This document shows, in pieces, positions 1 to 9,985 of a stretch of 64,000 nt of DNA. Position numbers and translations under genes: made by a program. Every line of letters begins with the position of its first letter. Position 1 is the first letter of the stretch. A model generated the notes under the pieces. It saw only the letters and a list, made by a program, of their open reading frames with translations, was not told the origin of the DNA and made no database searches. The stretch is from Ceratotherium simum simum (Eukaryota; Chordata; Mammalia; Perissodactyla; Rhinocerotidae): positions 11,887,305-11,951,304 of the forward strand of contig NW_004454193.1 in NCBI RefSeq assembly GCF_000283155.1, read 5' to 3'.

Positions 1-355
1 AAAGGAGGATGTTGGGGATAGTTGTTTGGTGCTTCAAAGGGGAAAAAGTCAATTTACATGAATGTAAATTGAAAATTTTGGAATGGAGATGGAAAAGAAA
101 ATGTTTGATAAACAAATGTTTGTTGGGCCGTGTGTAGACAATGAGACCTGAGAGAACTTCGATACAGATGGACTTGCTAGTGCCTTCTGGTCTGCCACAC
201 CTAGAGCTATCTAACTCCTTCCTGGGACAGGCCTTCTATCTTAAGTACTTTTAGGTAGTTAGGGGGAAGTTCAAAATTTCTTCCTGAGTCTTTTGTTCCC
301 AAAAATAATCATGCCAGAGAGACATATTTGGGATGGCAAACTCTGATCCCCCACA
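1..355 (+). mobile_element. Solo LTR, family LTR-A, copy 1 (cut by window edge)
   Basis: This is the 3' part of an LTR-like repeat that recurs at 7830-8592 and 21579-22231. The three share blocks in the same order: a 'gagacatgg/gagacctgag' segment, 'ggacaggccttctat', 'ttaggcagttag', 'aaaataatca' and 'agagacatattt'. The copy ends in CCCCACA, the same kind of CA end as the others. No polymerase or envelope sequence follows, so it looks like a solo LTR. The 5' part lies outside the window. The retroviral class is inferred from the TG...CA ends only. Confidence 0.6.
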
Positions 356-394
356 ATGTGATGAAAATGAAAGTTTACCTCTGTTTTCTTCCTC

Positions 395-835
395 CCAGAC
401 CTCCATACTCCAGTCTAATCATGAGAAAAACATCAGGCAAATCCCAGTTGAGGAAGATCCTACGAAACACCTGACTACTATTCCTCAAACTGTCAACGTC
501 ATTAAAGACAAGATAAGCCTAAGACACTGTAACAGCCAAAATAAGGCTAAGAAGGTATGACAACTAATGAAATGTGGTATCCTAGATGGGACCCTGGAAC
601 AGAAAAGGGACATTAGATAAAAATTAAGGAAATACAAATAAAATGTAGACTTCAGCTCATAATAGTGTATCAGTATTGGTTCATTAATTGTAACAAATAT
701 ACACACTGATGTAAGGTGTTAATAGAAGTGGAAACTAGCTGTGGAGTATATGGGAACTCTCTGCACTGTTTTCACAATTTTACTGTAAATCCAAACAGTT
801 TTAAAATTTTAAAAATTTATGTTAAAAATATGTTA
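395..835 (+). mobile_element. Old LINE-1 3'-end-like remnant
   Basis: The run 'aatgaaatgtggtatcctag' followed by 'gaccctggaacagaaaaggg' and, later, 'tatgggaactctctgcact' and 'tctgtaaatcc' resembles the widespread old mammalian LINE-1 3'UTR tail. It ends in an A/T-rich stretch near 810-835. The family assignment is from memory. The 75-codon open frame over 333-560 falls partly in this repeat and partly in the LTR, and is not a gene. Confidence 0.45.
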
Positions 836-1083
836 ATAAACCTCCCTTTGGCAAACAAGTTCACACGTTATCTGTTTAATTCTCATAAGCCTCAAATAGC
901 GTCCTCAAATTAGGTCCCTTACTTCCTTCATTGCTCCCTCGTTCCTGCCCTCCTTCCCTCCTTGGCATTGGAGAAATAACATAATATCTGTTTTTCCATT
1001 TGGAAAAATTCTTAATTTAGTCAATGGGCAAAAATTCTATCTGTTGATATGAGGAATACCATTTAATATGGCTGGATGAAGCT

Positions 1084-1198
1084 GTATATATATATATACA
1101 GTATATATATATATATATATACTTTTATATATATATATACTATATATACTTTCATATATATATATACTATAATATATATATTGTATATATATATATAG
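1084..1198. repeat. (TA)n microsatellite, imperfect
   Basis: About 115 bp are almost purely alternating T and A, broken by a few 'cagta', 'ctttta' and 'ctttca' interruptions. The tract is strongly self-complementary and could extrude hairpins. The 84-codon minus-strand frame across it is a low-complexity artefact. Confidence 0.95.
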
Positions 1199-1619
1199 TA
1201 TGAAACTACTAGGGATTTTATATGTCCAGGTATAATGATGTTTTTAGTAATAATTGTGGTTATTACCTTAAAATGTTTTATATCACAGAAATAATGAAAT
1301 TTCCTTGTCAATTGCATTCTAATGAATTCTCATCAGATCTTTAACGCTTTGTCAAGGGAAATCTGAAGGAGGTATTCATTATTATTTAATCCATAATCAA
1401 TCAGTACTTTGTGCTCTGCTTGGATAGAGGTACTAGGGTGCATTCAGAACAAAGTGGACATAGTCTTGGTTGAGCCATTGGGGACCAATGGCACAGCCAT
1501 CCTTTTGTGATGGCTTGGTTGGAAGAGGTCCCAGGGGAGATAATTAAGGCTATTATAAAAGGTATCTTCAATTCTTCATGAGTTTGCCCTCTCTCCCTCT
1601 CTCATCTGTTTAAAACATC
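1199..1619. other. Unassigned sequence
   Basis: I see no repeat family, splice-flanked open frame or RNA gene here. It has ordinary composition with scattered short homopolymers. Confidence 0.4.
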
Positions 1620-1799
1620 TCCTTCCTTCAAAGAAATCCATTACGGAAATTATTTGTGCATCTCTTAACCAGAAACTCTTACAGAAGATTTTCACAGTGA
1701 ATACTGAATGGATAGGGGAATGCATGTTCCTGAACTGTTAGATGGTATAAGACCAACTTACCGATTTGCCCAGAAATTTGCTAGTTTCAGCAATGAATG

Positions 1800-1862
1800 T
1801 CTTATATCATGGGAAACCCCTCAGTCCTGGGCAAACTAGGACAGTTGTTCACCCTAGTGCAA
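1800..1862 (+). mobile_element. Possible DNA-transposon-like terminus
   Basis: The segment 'cctcagtcctgggcaaacta' followed by 'ggacagttgttcaccctag' matches a short mammalian repeat terminus often found as 'cccgggcaaaccgggacggt...caccctag'. I do not recall the family name with confidence. Upstream sequence back to about 1620 may belong to the same element. Confidence 0.35.
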
Positions 1863-3010
1863 GGTCTAAGTACTACATGGGGAATGGCTTTAGAAGTCCA
1901 AATGGAAGAAATAGTGGGACCAAGAGAAGGAAAGTAAAAGTTAGCTGTTCAATTGCTGAGAATTCTATATTATGCAGCCTCATGTTCCCTGATAGAAAAT
2001 CGAAGCCAATATCCATGTGGCTTATTTCATAATGCTATTCAGAATCTCTATTGTAAAGAAGAATTTGAAACTTCCTAGGAAAACAACAGATACAAAACAA
2101 ACAGACGGTGTTATTTTTGCTACCTCTACAATCAATAATTGAATAAACAAACTGAAAATATTAAAATACAACATATTTATGAATAAGATGGAGTTATGCA
2201 GATTGCTAAGAAAAATTCCTTTTAAAAAAGAATCACAGAAAATTTAACTTTTTAGTTTTCTGATTAAACAACATTATGCATATGCACTTGTTGTTTATGA
2301 AGCACATATACTATTACTGAAATTGCTGCTTGAATTTAGGAAACTGATGAAAATTAAGCTCGTAAAAATTTAATGCCGTGAAACCTAAGTGTAGAATACA
2401 TAGGGTGTAGCTTCTCGGAAAAACCACATTAAGCCTTGAAAAAGAAATTACATTTAGTTTTATCCACTAATTTTGAATAGGCAGAGTTTCTTTGGAACAA
2501 ACGTGGTTCTGCTTTTAGAGCTGTAGTGAAAATAATTCTGTTATTAAAATATCAGGACAGGATTAAGGTCACCAGGAAGGATGGGGTGAAAATTCTTGAG
2601 AGAATTGAAATAACTAAGCAGTTTCCTCTACGGCCATGCCATTGTGTAACCTCATTTTGGATGTCCAATGTGGAGTCATGCAGAACGAGTAGAAAACTGA
2701 CAGGATTTGGGGGATAGGATTTTTTGTGATGAAGCAGATAGACCTGGACAGTTTAGTTTTAAAGAAGTGCATTTTTTTCCCCACACAAAAACCAAAATGC
2801 ATGAGAAGTAAAATTCTTGCTATGTTTACTATTTTGCCATAAAACGTGAATAGATGACTTTATGATTGTGCAGCCTGGTTGTGAGGGCATAGTTGTGAGG
2901 AACTATGCAAAGGATTATTCAAGCAACTGTTAAGTGATGTTATATGTATCCCTTCCATTCCATTGGAGATTGGGTTGAAATGTTAAAATTACTAGATAAG
3001 TGATATAATA
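1863..3010. other. Unassigned AT-rich sequence
   Basis: About 1.1 kb without a recognised repeat or gene. Short open frames here (for example 2526-2717 on plus and 2614-2802 on minus) lack initiation context, splice signals or protein-like composition. Confidence 0.4.
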
Positions 3011-3011
3011 A

Positions 3012-3036
3012 TCGCAATAATAATAATAATAATCAC
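3012..3036. repeat. (AAT)n microsatellite
   Basis: Short run of AAT triplets ('aataataataataataat') flanked by related AAT/AAC triplets. Confidence 0.85.
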
Positions 3037-3184
3037 TATGAGGTTTTGAGGAAAGAGATACTATATTAAGAAGAAGAAAAAAGATATATCCTGTTAAGAC
3101 ATACCTCTTCGTCACTTATAAGGAAGATTTTAATAATTAGAACTGCTCAAATATGTTCCTATCTTGTGAAAGTGACACAGCTCT

Positions 3185-3345
3185 CATTTATTCACTTTAT
3201 ACCATGGGCCAGACCCTGTCCTAAGTGTATTATACACATGAGCTTATGAAATATTCACAATGGCACCCAGATAAAAATATTAATATTCTCATTCTTCAGA
3301 TTTGGAAGTCTCCATTTCCCAAAAGTTGCACATGCAATAAATAGC
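3185..3345 (-). mobile_element. MIR or L2-type old repeat
   Basis: The reverse-orientation hallmarks are present in decayed form: 'ccatgggccagaccctgtcc' then 'taagtgtattatacacatg' and a later 'tattctcattcttcagattt', corresponding to the 'size class ... cccattttacagat' order of antisense MIR/L2. Heavily diverged. Confidence 0.45.
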
Positions 3346-3587
3346 AGATAAGGTATTTAAAGTAACGTTGACTTTTTCCAGTGCAGACTCTTAACAATTA
3401 CATTCAACTCCATCATCGGGTCAATCGTGGCAATAAAAATCGGGGATGAAGATAAAATTACTCTTCCTTTGGATAGAAAGTGAGATTTCGTGACCTCCCA
3501 GTTTTCTTGATACTGATTCTATTAGATTCTATGGCTACAGCACTGAATGGATAAGTTTTAACATGAAATATGACTTACTATAGTGTT

Positions 3588-4085
3588 CTTTTTTGTTTGT
3601 TTGTTTGTTTATTGTGGTAACATTGGTTTATAACATTGTATAAATTTCAGGTGTACATCATTATACTTCTATTTCTGCATGGATTACACCATGTTCTCAT
3701 GTTCACCACCCAAATACTAATTACATCCGCCACCACACACATGTGCCTAATTATCCCTTTTGCCCTCCTCCCTCCCCCCTTCCTCTCTGGTAACCACCAA
3801 TCCAATTTCTGTCTCTATGTGTTTGTTGTTGTTGTTATCTACTACTTAATGAGTGACATCATACGGTATTTGACCTTCTCCCTCTGACTTATTTCACTTT
3901 GTTTAATACCCTCAATGTCCATCCATGTTGTCACCAATAGCTGGATTTCATCGTTTCTTATGGTTGAGTAGTATTCCATTGTGTATATATACCACATCTT
4001 CTTTATCCATTCGTCCCTTGATGGACACTTAGGTTGCTTCCAAGTCTTGGCTATTGTGAATAACGCTGCAATGAACACAGGGGTG
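3588..4085 (-). mobile_element. LINE-1 3' end, 5'-truncated
   Basis: On the minus strand this holds the C-terminal end of LINE-1 ORF2, including the 'AALFTIAKTWKQPKCPS' and 'YTMEYYS' segments (4078 down to about 3842), followed by a 3'UTR and a (CAAA)n tail, seen on plus as TTTG units at 3590-3611. It is a small 5'-truncated insertion, the usual product of target-primed reverse transcription. The preserved reading frame suggests moderate age. A weak duplication ('agtgttcttt' and 'agtgtatcttt') may flank it. Confidence 0.88.
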
Positions 4086-4582
4086 AGTGTATCTTTAAAT
4101 GTGGCTAAATGAAACTAAAGAAGTGAATGTTTAATTTTATTTAATTAATATATCTTTAAATAGCTACACATGGCTACTGGCTACTATGCTAGAGAACATA
4201 CCTCTAGAGGACAAGGGAGTATACACATTACATTTTATTCTTGGCATCCAGCACTGTATACCTGATACAGAGCCAAAGTTCTGGAACCCTCTGTGGACTG
4301 TGGAAAGAAATGATATGTGTGATGATGAATGAAACATGGCACTAGCTATAATGAACTTGACTTTCATCTTTTCTGTAAGGCATCTGCTCAATGGCCACGA
4401 ATCTTCAAGAAGTTTAGACTGTACTCATCATTAACACCTTTCTGACTCTCTGTATGCCATAAGTATCCTTTAGAAACCCTTTATTGCCTCACAAGAAAAT
4501 TCCACGAGCTATACTAGGCACCTTATTATAGTCTTAAAAAGTAGAAAACCCAACATGGTTAGCATCCCAAGAGGAAGACATG
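4086..4582. other. Unassigned sequence
   Basis: Nothing recognised. No open frame of note on either strand. Confidence 0.4.
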
Positions 4583-4775
4583 TGGTATAGTGGCAGAATG
4601 TTTGCAATTAGCTGGATTTAGATTGGAATCCAACTCAGGCACTTTTTAGCTGAGCAATCTGGGACAAATTAATTAATGTGTCTGAAACTTAGTTATCTCA
4701 CCCATAAAGCAGACACAATACCCTGTGTACTGCAAGGCGTCTTAGTGAGCATTAAATCAGCTGAGTACTCTGGCT
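4583..4775 (+). mobile_element. MIR SINE
   Basis: Order of decayed MIR blocks: 'gtggtatagtggcagaatg', 'ggattggaatccaactcagg', 'gctgagcaatctgggacaaa' and 'acttagttatctcaccc', matching the tRNA-like head and core of MIR in sense orientation. Confidence 0.75.
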
Positions 4776-5257
4776 TGAAGAAGACAGCACAGAAGATAAA
4801 CATATCTGTTCTCTTTCCTCTACACTTCATTATTTCCACCACACAGCCCTCACTTGAGAGATGCTTAAGACATTTCATGTTTTATCATCCTTTTCTCTAA
4901 TTGGCATCTGCATTCCAGTTCTCCTCATGGTCAAATGTACTCTCTCTCCTAACTGAGCACTTGTGATACCTTCCTTCCTGCAGCACCTGAGGAGAAACGT
5001 AGTGCCCCTCTTTGCTGTGTCCCTGGACTTTAGACAATAGTGTTTACTCTCTTCCCCTGAAAAATGATTCTCACCGGTAAAATTTTCGTCTATTTAAATA
5101 AATCTCTTTTATATTTTTCCCTACTGCCAGTTCCCTTTTCTCTGATCTGTCTTTGTGTCTTTTCTGAGATGTGTTATCTCCTTCCAGGGGACAGAGGCGG
5201 CAGGGAAGGAAAGAGGCTAATATAATTAGAGTTTATCTTGGGTATATGGTATATGTA
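4776..5257. other. Unassigned sequence
   Basis: Pyrimidine-rich patches, but no repeat family or exon that I can support. Confidence 0.35.
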
Positions 5258-5405
5258 ATCTATACCACATCAGTTACTATTCTCAACAACCTAACAGTTC
5301 CCATTTCAGAAGTGGTGAAGTTGCTTCCCCAAGGTAGCACACTCAGTGGGAAGTGACGCTGGGATTTGAACCCCATGCTCTTTCCACTTGGGCACACTGC
5401 CTTTT
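5258..5405 (-). mobile_element. MIR SINE
   Basis: Antisense MIR: 'cagttcccatttcagaagtg', 'gaagttgcttccccaaggta', 'gcacactcagtgggaagtga' and 'gctgggatttgaaccccatg' follow the MIR order (cccattttacagatg, ttgcccaaggtcac, agctagtaagtgg, gggattcgaaccca). Confidence 0.8.
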
Positions 5406-5744
5406 GCCCTAAAACTCCCAGTGCCGAGCTGTTGGTCAAGCTCCCATTCAGAGGGCTGTCGCTGCAGCAGTCAAGGGAAAGGGAAGGAGGCAAAGCCAAG
5501 CAGCTCAGCATGAAGAAAGATAATAACCTGACTTAGATTTAAATAATGATAACCCCTCAGGGACAGGTTCCTAGCCTGGAGAGTGATTATGCAAATGAAC
5601 TCTCTGTGTATTTCTGAAAGTAACATTTTGAATGGAAACCAAACACATTCACTGACTTCAGTTGATGACTGTTTTAAGCTGGCTTCCTATAAAAGCATTC
5701 CAGCGCACTGCCTGCCTTTTCTGTCTTTTTTCAAAAACACACAG

Positions 5745-5878
5745 CCAAGGGGAAAGGGCAACTGAGTTAGCATTTAATGAATCCTCTAACGTGCCAAACA
5801 GTGCCATAGGCACTTTTACATATGCTATTTTATTTAATCCTAGCAAATATCCTGAGCAGTAGGTTTTGCCAGCCCCAT
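5745..5878 (-). mobile_element. MIR SINE
   Basis: Contains 'gtgccaaacagtgccatagg' then 'ttttatttaatcctagca' and 'ccagccccattttt', the 3' half of a MIR read in antisense. Confidence 0.6.
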
Positions 5879-5884
5879 TTTTTT

Positions 5885-7240
5885 TTTTTACCTTAAGAAA
5901 CTAGATAAGAGAAAAGCATAAGGGCAATATTGAGTCGTAACTATGTACCAAATACCAAAAATTTTATGTTAACAATGTTTAACATTTTTTAATGTTGAAA
6001 TACTATCACCTTAACATCAAGACCAAGTAAAAAAAATAGTAGCAGAGGAAAATTATACAATAACCTCTTTTGGAAATACAAACACAAAATTTCCTTAAAA
6101 GTATCAAAACCAAATCTATTGATATACTAAAAATTCTAGTATATTATGATTAATTAGTATTCATTCCAAAAAAATTCGAACATGACAATTTAAAGACAAG
6201 TGCATACTAGTGTGATTTACCATATTGACCACTTAATGGGGTAATAAACTATAATCTTAATAGATTTTGAAAGAATATTCAATAAATTTCCACATGCATT
6301 TATGTTTTTAGGTATAGAAGAGCATATTTTTCATCTGATAAACCTATACAAGAAATTAATCTTTTAGATTAGAAACATTTTCTTCATAACTTGTAACTAA
6401 TAAAGGATGCCCACTTCAAAAAAAGAAAGTAGTATACAGATTGGAAAGGAAGACACAAAACTTCCTCACACATTACACATGCACACACATACACACAATT
6501 TTCTATAGCCCATTTTGGTTCCCTCTACCCTGAAAATAGTCTCTTTTTAAAAGCTTGGTAATTTGATCAGACTGCTGTTACTACCTCCTCATAGAATCCC
6601 AAGAAATTCTAAGTTATTGAAACTAATGAGAGAGTTCAGAAAGATTGCTGGGTACATCAATATAAAATGATCATTTATATCTCTATTTTGCTACTATATT
6701 TAGTAGCAAAAATACAATTTTGAAAAGATATTTAAAACGGCAACAAAAACAATACAAATCTAGGAATAAATCTATAGGAGATGGCTAGATCTTTATGCAG
6801 AAAATTAAAAACTTTTAATAAAATACATAAAAGGACACAAAAATAAATGAAAAAATATACTATGTGTAGGGATGGGAAGACTATATATCATAAAGACGGG
6901 CATGCTCCCCAGAACAATCTATACATGATTTTAATGCCAACCGATATCTCAAAGCAGATCTTTATTTGGAACCTGCCAGATGGTCCCAGATCATCAAAAA
7001 TACTCAAGACCCTTTAAAATAATAAAAGTGAATATTATCTTAATAAGTGTCAAGAATTTCTGTAAGCTATATTATGAAAATGTAATGATTTTGGCAGAAT
7101 AGATGAAAGAAAAGAATAGGCCCTAGACACGGATCCAAGTATTTGGAATCTCATTAAAACCTGTCAGAGGGAAAGGATGAGCCACTCACTACATGCAAAG
7201 TGAAGTTTAAGTGTAGAATCTAAGAAAGAAAACAGAGCAA
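5885..7240 (+). mobile_element. Decayed LINE-1 ORF2 fragment
   Basis: Sense-strand remnants of the LINE-1 reverse transcriptase and downstream region lie in the right order: a 'ttgaaagaatattcaataaa' block (6250s), 'aggatgcccacttc' (6400s), 'cagattggaaaggaagacac' (6438), 'gaaactaatgagagagttca' (6620s), 'taggaataaatctataggag' (6760s) and 'ccaaccgatatctc' (6937). Many indels and stops leave no long open frame. An old L1M-grade copy. Confidence 0.75.
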
Positions 7241-7345
7241 TAAAGGCTTAAGAGAAGATTAAGAAGAAGGATAAGGAGACAGAGAAGAAGAAAGAGGAGG
7301 AGGGAGGAGAAGGATGGGGAAAGGGAGGAAGAGAACAGGACAATA
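7195..7345 (+). repeat. Purine-rich GA tract
   Basis: About 150 bp of nearly uninterrupted A and G on the plus strand (GAAGAA, GAGGAGG and similar). Such tracts are replication- and alignment-prone and may be the degraded tail of the preceding LINE. Confidence 0.75.
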
Positions 7346-7829
7346 ACTGATTTGGTTTGAGGTCTCATTTGTCTGAAACAAAATGGTGAGGTGTTCTCTC
7401 CTTAAATTCCCAGGATTTTAGTTAGCTGATAGCTGGGGTAATCATTTTCTTATTTAAGGGCATGAAACATGAAAAGATTGAAATAAGAACAGAATAGGAC
7501 TTCTACCCTTGTGGATAATGTGAAAATAAATATATGCAGAAATAGAGAAAAGATGAACAAGTGGCATATACATCTCAAGAGAAATATACGTACCCACAAA
7601 CACACACACAAATATGTGATACACACATACACCTATTATGGGCAGACAACTGTTATTGGCAGAGATTATTAAGAATAAGAGCAGAATTTTGGGTACCAAG
7701 ATATTTGTAAATGAATTAACAACATGGTTCTAATATAGAGGCCCTGGAATTTCAACATTAATAATCGTAACATGATAGTCGATTAAAAACATATTATGTA
7801 TTAAGTTCTTTGCTAAGTGCCTTATATAC
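7346..7829. other. Unassigned sequence with a short CA-rich run
   Basis: No gene seen. A broken (CA)n run sits at about 7597-7632. The two overlapping minus-strand frames at 7450-7699 are hydrophobic by composition only. Confidence 0.4.
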
Positions 7830-8592
7830 TGTAGGGGAGGAAGAAATATTCCTCTACCCTTCTAGGTTCTTTTGGCCGACCTAAGAATTAAATTGACATG
7901 AGACAGAATAACAGGAGAAAATCAAACCAAGTTAAAAAATATGTATACATGGGAGAAACTCAGGAAAACTGAGTAACTTACCAAAATGACTGAAGCTACC
8001 ACCTTAAATACCGTCTTCAGTAAAGACAAAAGAAGATATTAGGGGTAATAGTTTGGTACTTCAAAGGGAGGTAGGCAATTTACATGGAGATGGAAAAACA
8101 AATGTTTAGTAAACAAATGTTTGCCATGCCTTGCAGAGACAGTGAGACATGGAAAGGACTTTGATCAAATGGGCCTTGCTAGGTTCCTCTCTGTCTACCA
8201 CACCTAGTTCATATTATACTATAGTTACCTGTGGTATTAGCTCCTTCCTGAAACAGGCCTTCCAACTTAAATTCTTTTAGACAGTTAGGGAGAAGTTCAA
8301 AGTTTCTTCCCTTGTTTTTTGTTCTTAAAAATAATCAAGCCAGGGGCCGGCCCTATGGCATAGTGGTTAAGTTTGGCACATTCTGCTTTGGTAGCCCGGG
8401 TTTTCGGGTTCGGATTCCAGGGGCAGATCTACACCACTTGTCAGCCATGCTGTGGCAGTGACCCACATATAAAAAAGTAGGGGAAGATTGGCACAGATGT
8501 TAGCTCAGGGTGGATCTTCCCCCGCAAAAAAAAAAAAAAAAAAATCAAGACAAAGAGACACATTTTGGGGTAGCAAATTCTGCTCACCTACA
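7830..8592 (+). mobile_element. Solo LTR, family LTR-A, copy 2 (carries an ERE)
   Basis: Most complete-looking copy of LTR-A. It starts TGTAGG and ends CCTACA, a perfect 6-bp inverted terminal repeat of the TG...CA retroviral type. Without the inserted ERE (8343-8544) it is about 560 bp. It shares long stretches with copies at 1-355 and 21579-22231, for example the near-identical 'attaaattgacatgagac' and 'gtatacatgggaga' blocks. Flanks 'atatac' and 'atatag' hint at a short target duplication. No internal proviral sequence, so it is a solo LTR left by recombination (inference). Confidence 0.7.
8343..8544 (+). mobile_element. ERE SINE (tRNA-derived), copy A
   Basis: Begins GGGGCCGGCCCTATGGC and ends in a 19-base A tail. 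The pol III A-box-like 'tggcatagtgg' (about 8357) and B-box-like 'ggttcggattcc' (about 8408) are visible, followed by 'ggggaagattggcacagatg' and 'ttagctcaggg'. It is inserted inside LTR-A, with partial duplication of 'aatcaag' on both sides, so it is younger than that LTR. Confidence 0.93.
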
Positions 8593-8604
8593 ATATAGTA
8601 TCTC

Positions 8605-8765
8605 AAAGAACATTCACAAAAACCTTTTGATATAAGTAAAATTGTCATTTTATACATGAGATTATTAATCTCAAAATTACTTATATAACATAAATAAAGT
8701 GATTAGTGGTACCTATTGGATTAAAAATTCAGGCAATCTGAATCTAGACAACTCTTAACCACATC
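8605..8765 (-). mobile_element. MIR-like remnant
   Basis: Antisense MIR order in decayed form: 'gtcattttatacatgagatt', a distorted 'acttatataacataaataa' and 'caggcaatctgaatctag'. Confidence 0.45.
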
Positions 8766-9289
8766 TCTAAATGCTTACAGGGTGCTTAGAAGTTATTTGA
8801 GAGGACTTCAGGTAGTTAAAATATTTCACCATTCTGCCAGAAATTAAATATTCGCTCCAATTTGGTCATGCAGGTTAAAAAGCACATCAAATATGTTTGC
8901 TTTGGGCTAGGATAATATCAGTTCTGGGTAAAACATTGATAAATTAAGCTAATCATGAGCTCATTGTCAAGCATACCTTTCTTTTGTTAGTAAAATCTAT
9001 AAAGCACTTATTTTTTAAGAGTGATCCTCAACCTTTCACTATCAGGGACACTTTCACTAATCCCCTCATCCTAGTCAACATATTTGTGACTTTTTTTTCT
9101 TCGAAAGAGTATGTTACTTTTCTAGTTCAGGTAATGCACCTATTTCAGTAATGAAGAATAAGCCACAAAAGTATCCCCTTTAAAGAAGAAATTAACAGTG
9201 AATCTCAAACTCACACAAATAATAAAATCTAGTGCTTTCCCTTTGATGTCAAGTTGCTTCTGGGCATTTTTCTACCCTTGGGCAGTTCT
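8766..9289. other. Unassigned AT-rich sequence
   Basis: No recognised repeat or gene. Confidence 0.4.
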
Positions 9290-9570
9290 CTCTTCAGCTT
9301 AATTGCGTATCACATTTTAACACCCTCAGGTCTGTCTTAACACCATTGTTTTCCAATTATCTCATTTCCACTGAACTTCTAGTTTCGGGTTGTATTGGTT
9401 CAGATGCTTTCAGATTGATCCCTGTGTCGCACCATCTGCAAATCTGATTTCTACACTGTTTACTCAGATCTATCAGATCATTAATAAAGGAAGAAAAGAA
9501 AACAAACAGGCTTACACTGATCCTGCAGTGCCCTTCCCACCAGCAGCCCTCAGGTCCAGACACATTCATT
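9290..9570 (-). mobile_element. CR1/L3-type LINE reverse transcriptase fragment
   Basis: On the minus strand a frame reads FINDLID (about 9492-9472), and after a frameshift the next bases read KSADGAT (about 9443-9423). In CR1/L3 LINEs the reverse transcriptase has '...NIFINDLDDGIE...KFADDTKL', where the ADD is the catalytic aspartate pair. The order and spacing fit. Here the second aspartate is glycine and the frame is broken, so it is a fossil. CR1/L3 activity predates placental radiation, making this one of the oldest pieces in the window. Confidence 0.65.
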
Positions 9571-9794
9571 TATCACTAGCCCATGTTCATGTCCCAAGAG
9601 CCAACCCTGCCGTGTGGATAGGCCTGACATCCAAGTGTCCCTCTATTTGTCTTATGAGTTAAGGTCGTGGGAAGAGCCACATTGGACACTTCAGTTAATC
9701 CAACTCTAACTATCCCTCACAATTTTATGGTGTTTAAATTCAACAATCATATTACATTACAAGCACATTCTAAATCTTCCAGAACCTACCATAG

Positions 9795-9985
9795 GCACCA
9801 ATCTGTAAGCTTCCTGAGACTAGAACCTGTGTATTATTTGTGAATCTCCAGTAAATTTCCAGTGACCAGCAGAGGGCTGGACACATGGCTTTATTTAAAT
9901 CTAGTTTGTTAAAATAATACTACAAAAAAACGTCCATTCTCTTTAAGCTAACATGACAATAAATATTTGTTTAATGAGCGATTAA
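9795..9985 (+). mobile_element. L2 3' end
   Basis: 'ctgtaagcttcctgagacta' followed by 'gaacctgtgtattatt', 'gggctggacacatgg' and 'caataaatatttgtttaatg' follows the well-known L2 3' terminus (the 'tgagctccttgagggcaggg' to 'aataaatatttgttgaatg' order). A small AT-rich insertion lies before the end. Confidence 0.7.

Noticed and set aside
7450..7699. Two overlapping minus-strand hydrophobic frames suggesting a small membrane protein
   Set aside because: The hydrophobicity follows from a CA/TA-rich run read backwards. No signal for translation or conservation.
8343..8544. tRNA gene-like A and B boxes
   Set aside because: They belong to the tRNA-derived ERE SINE. There is no cloverleaf with matched acceptor arms, so it is not a functional tRNA gene.
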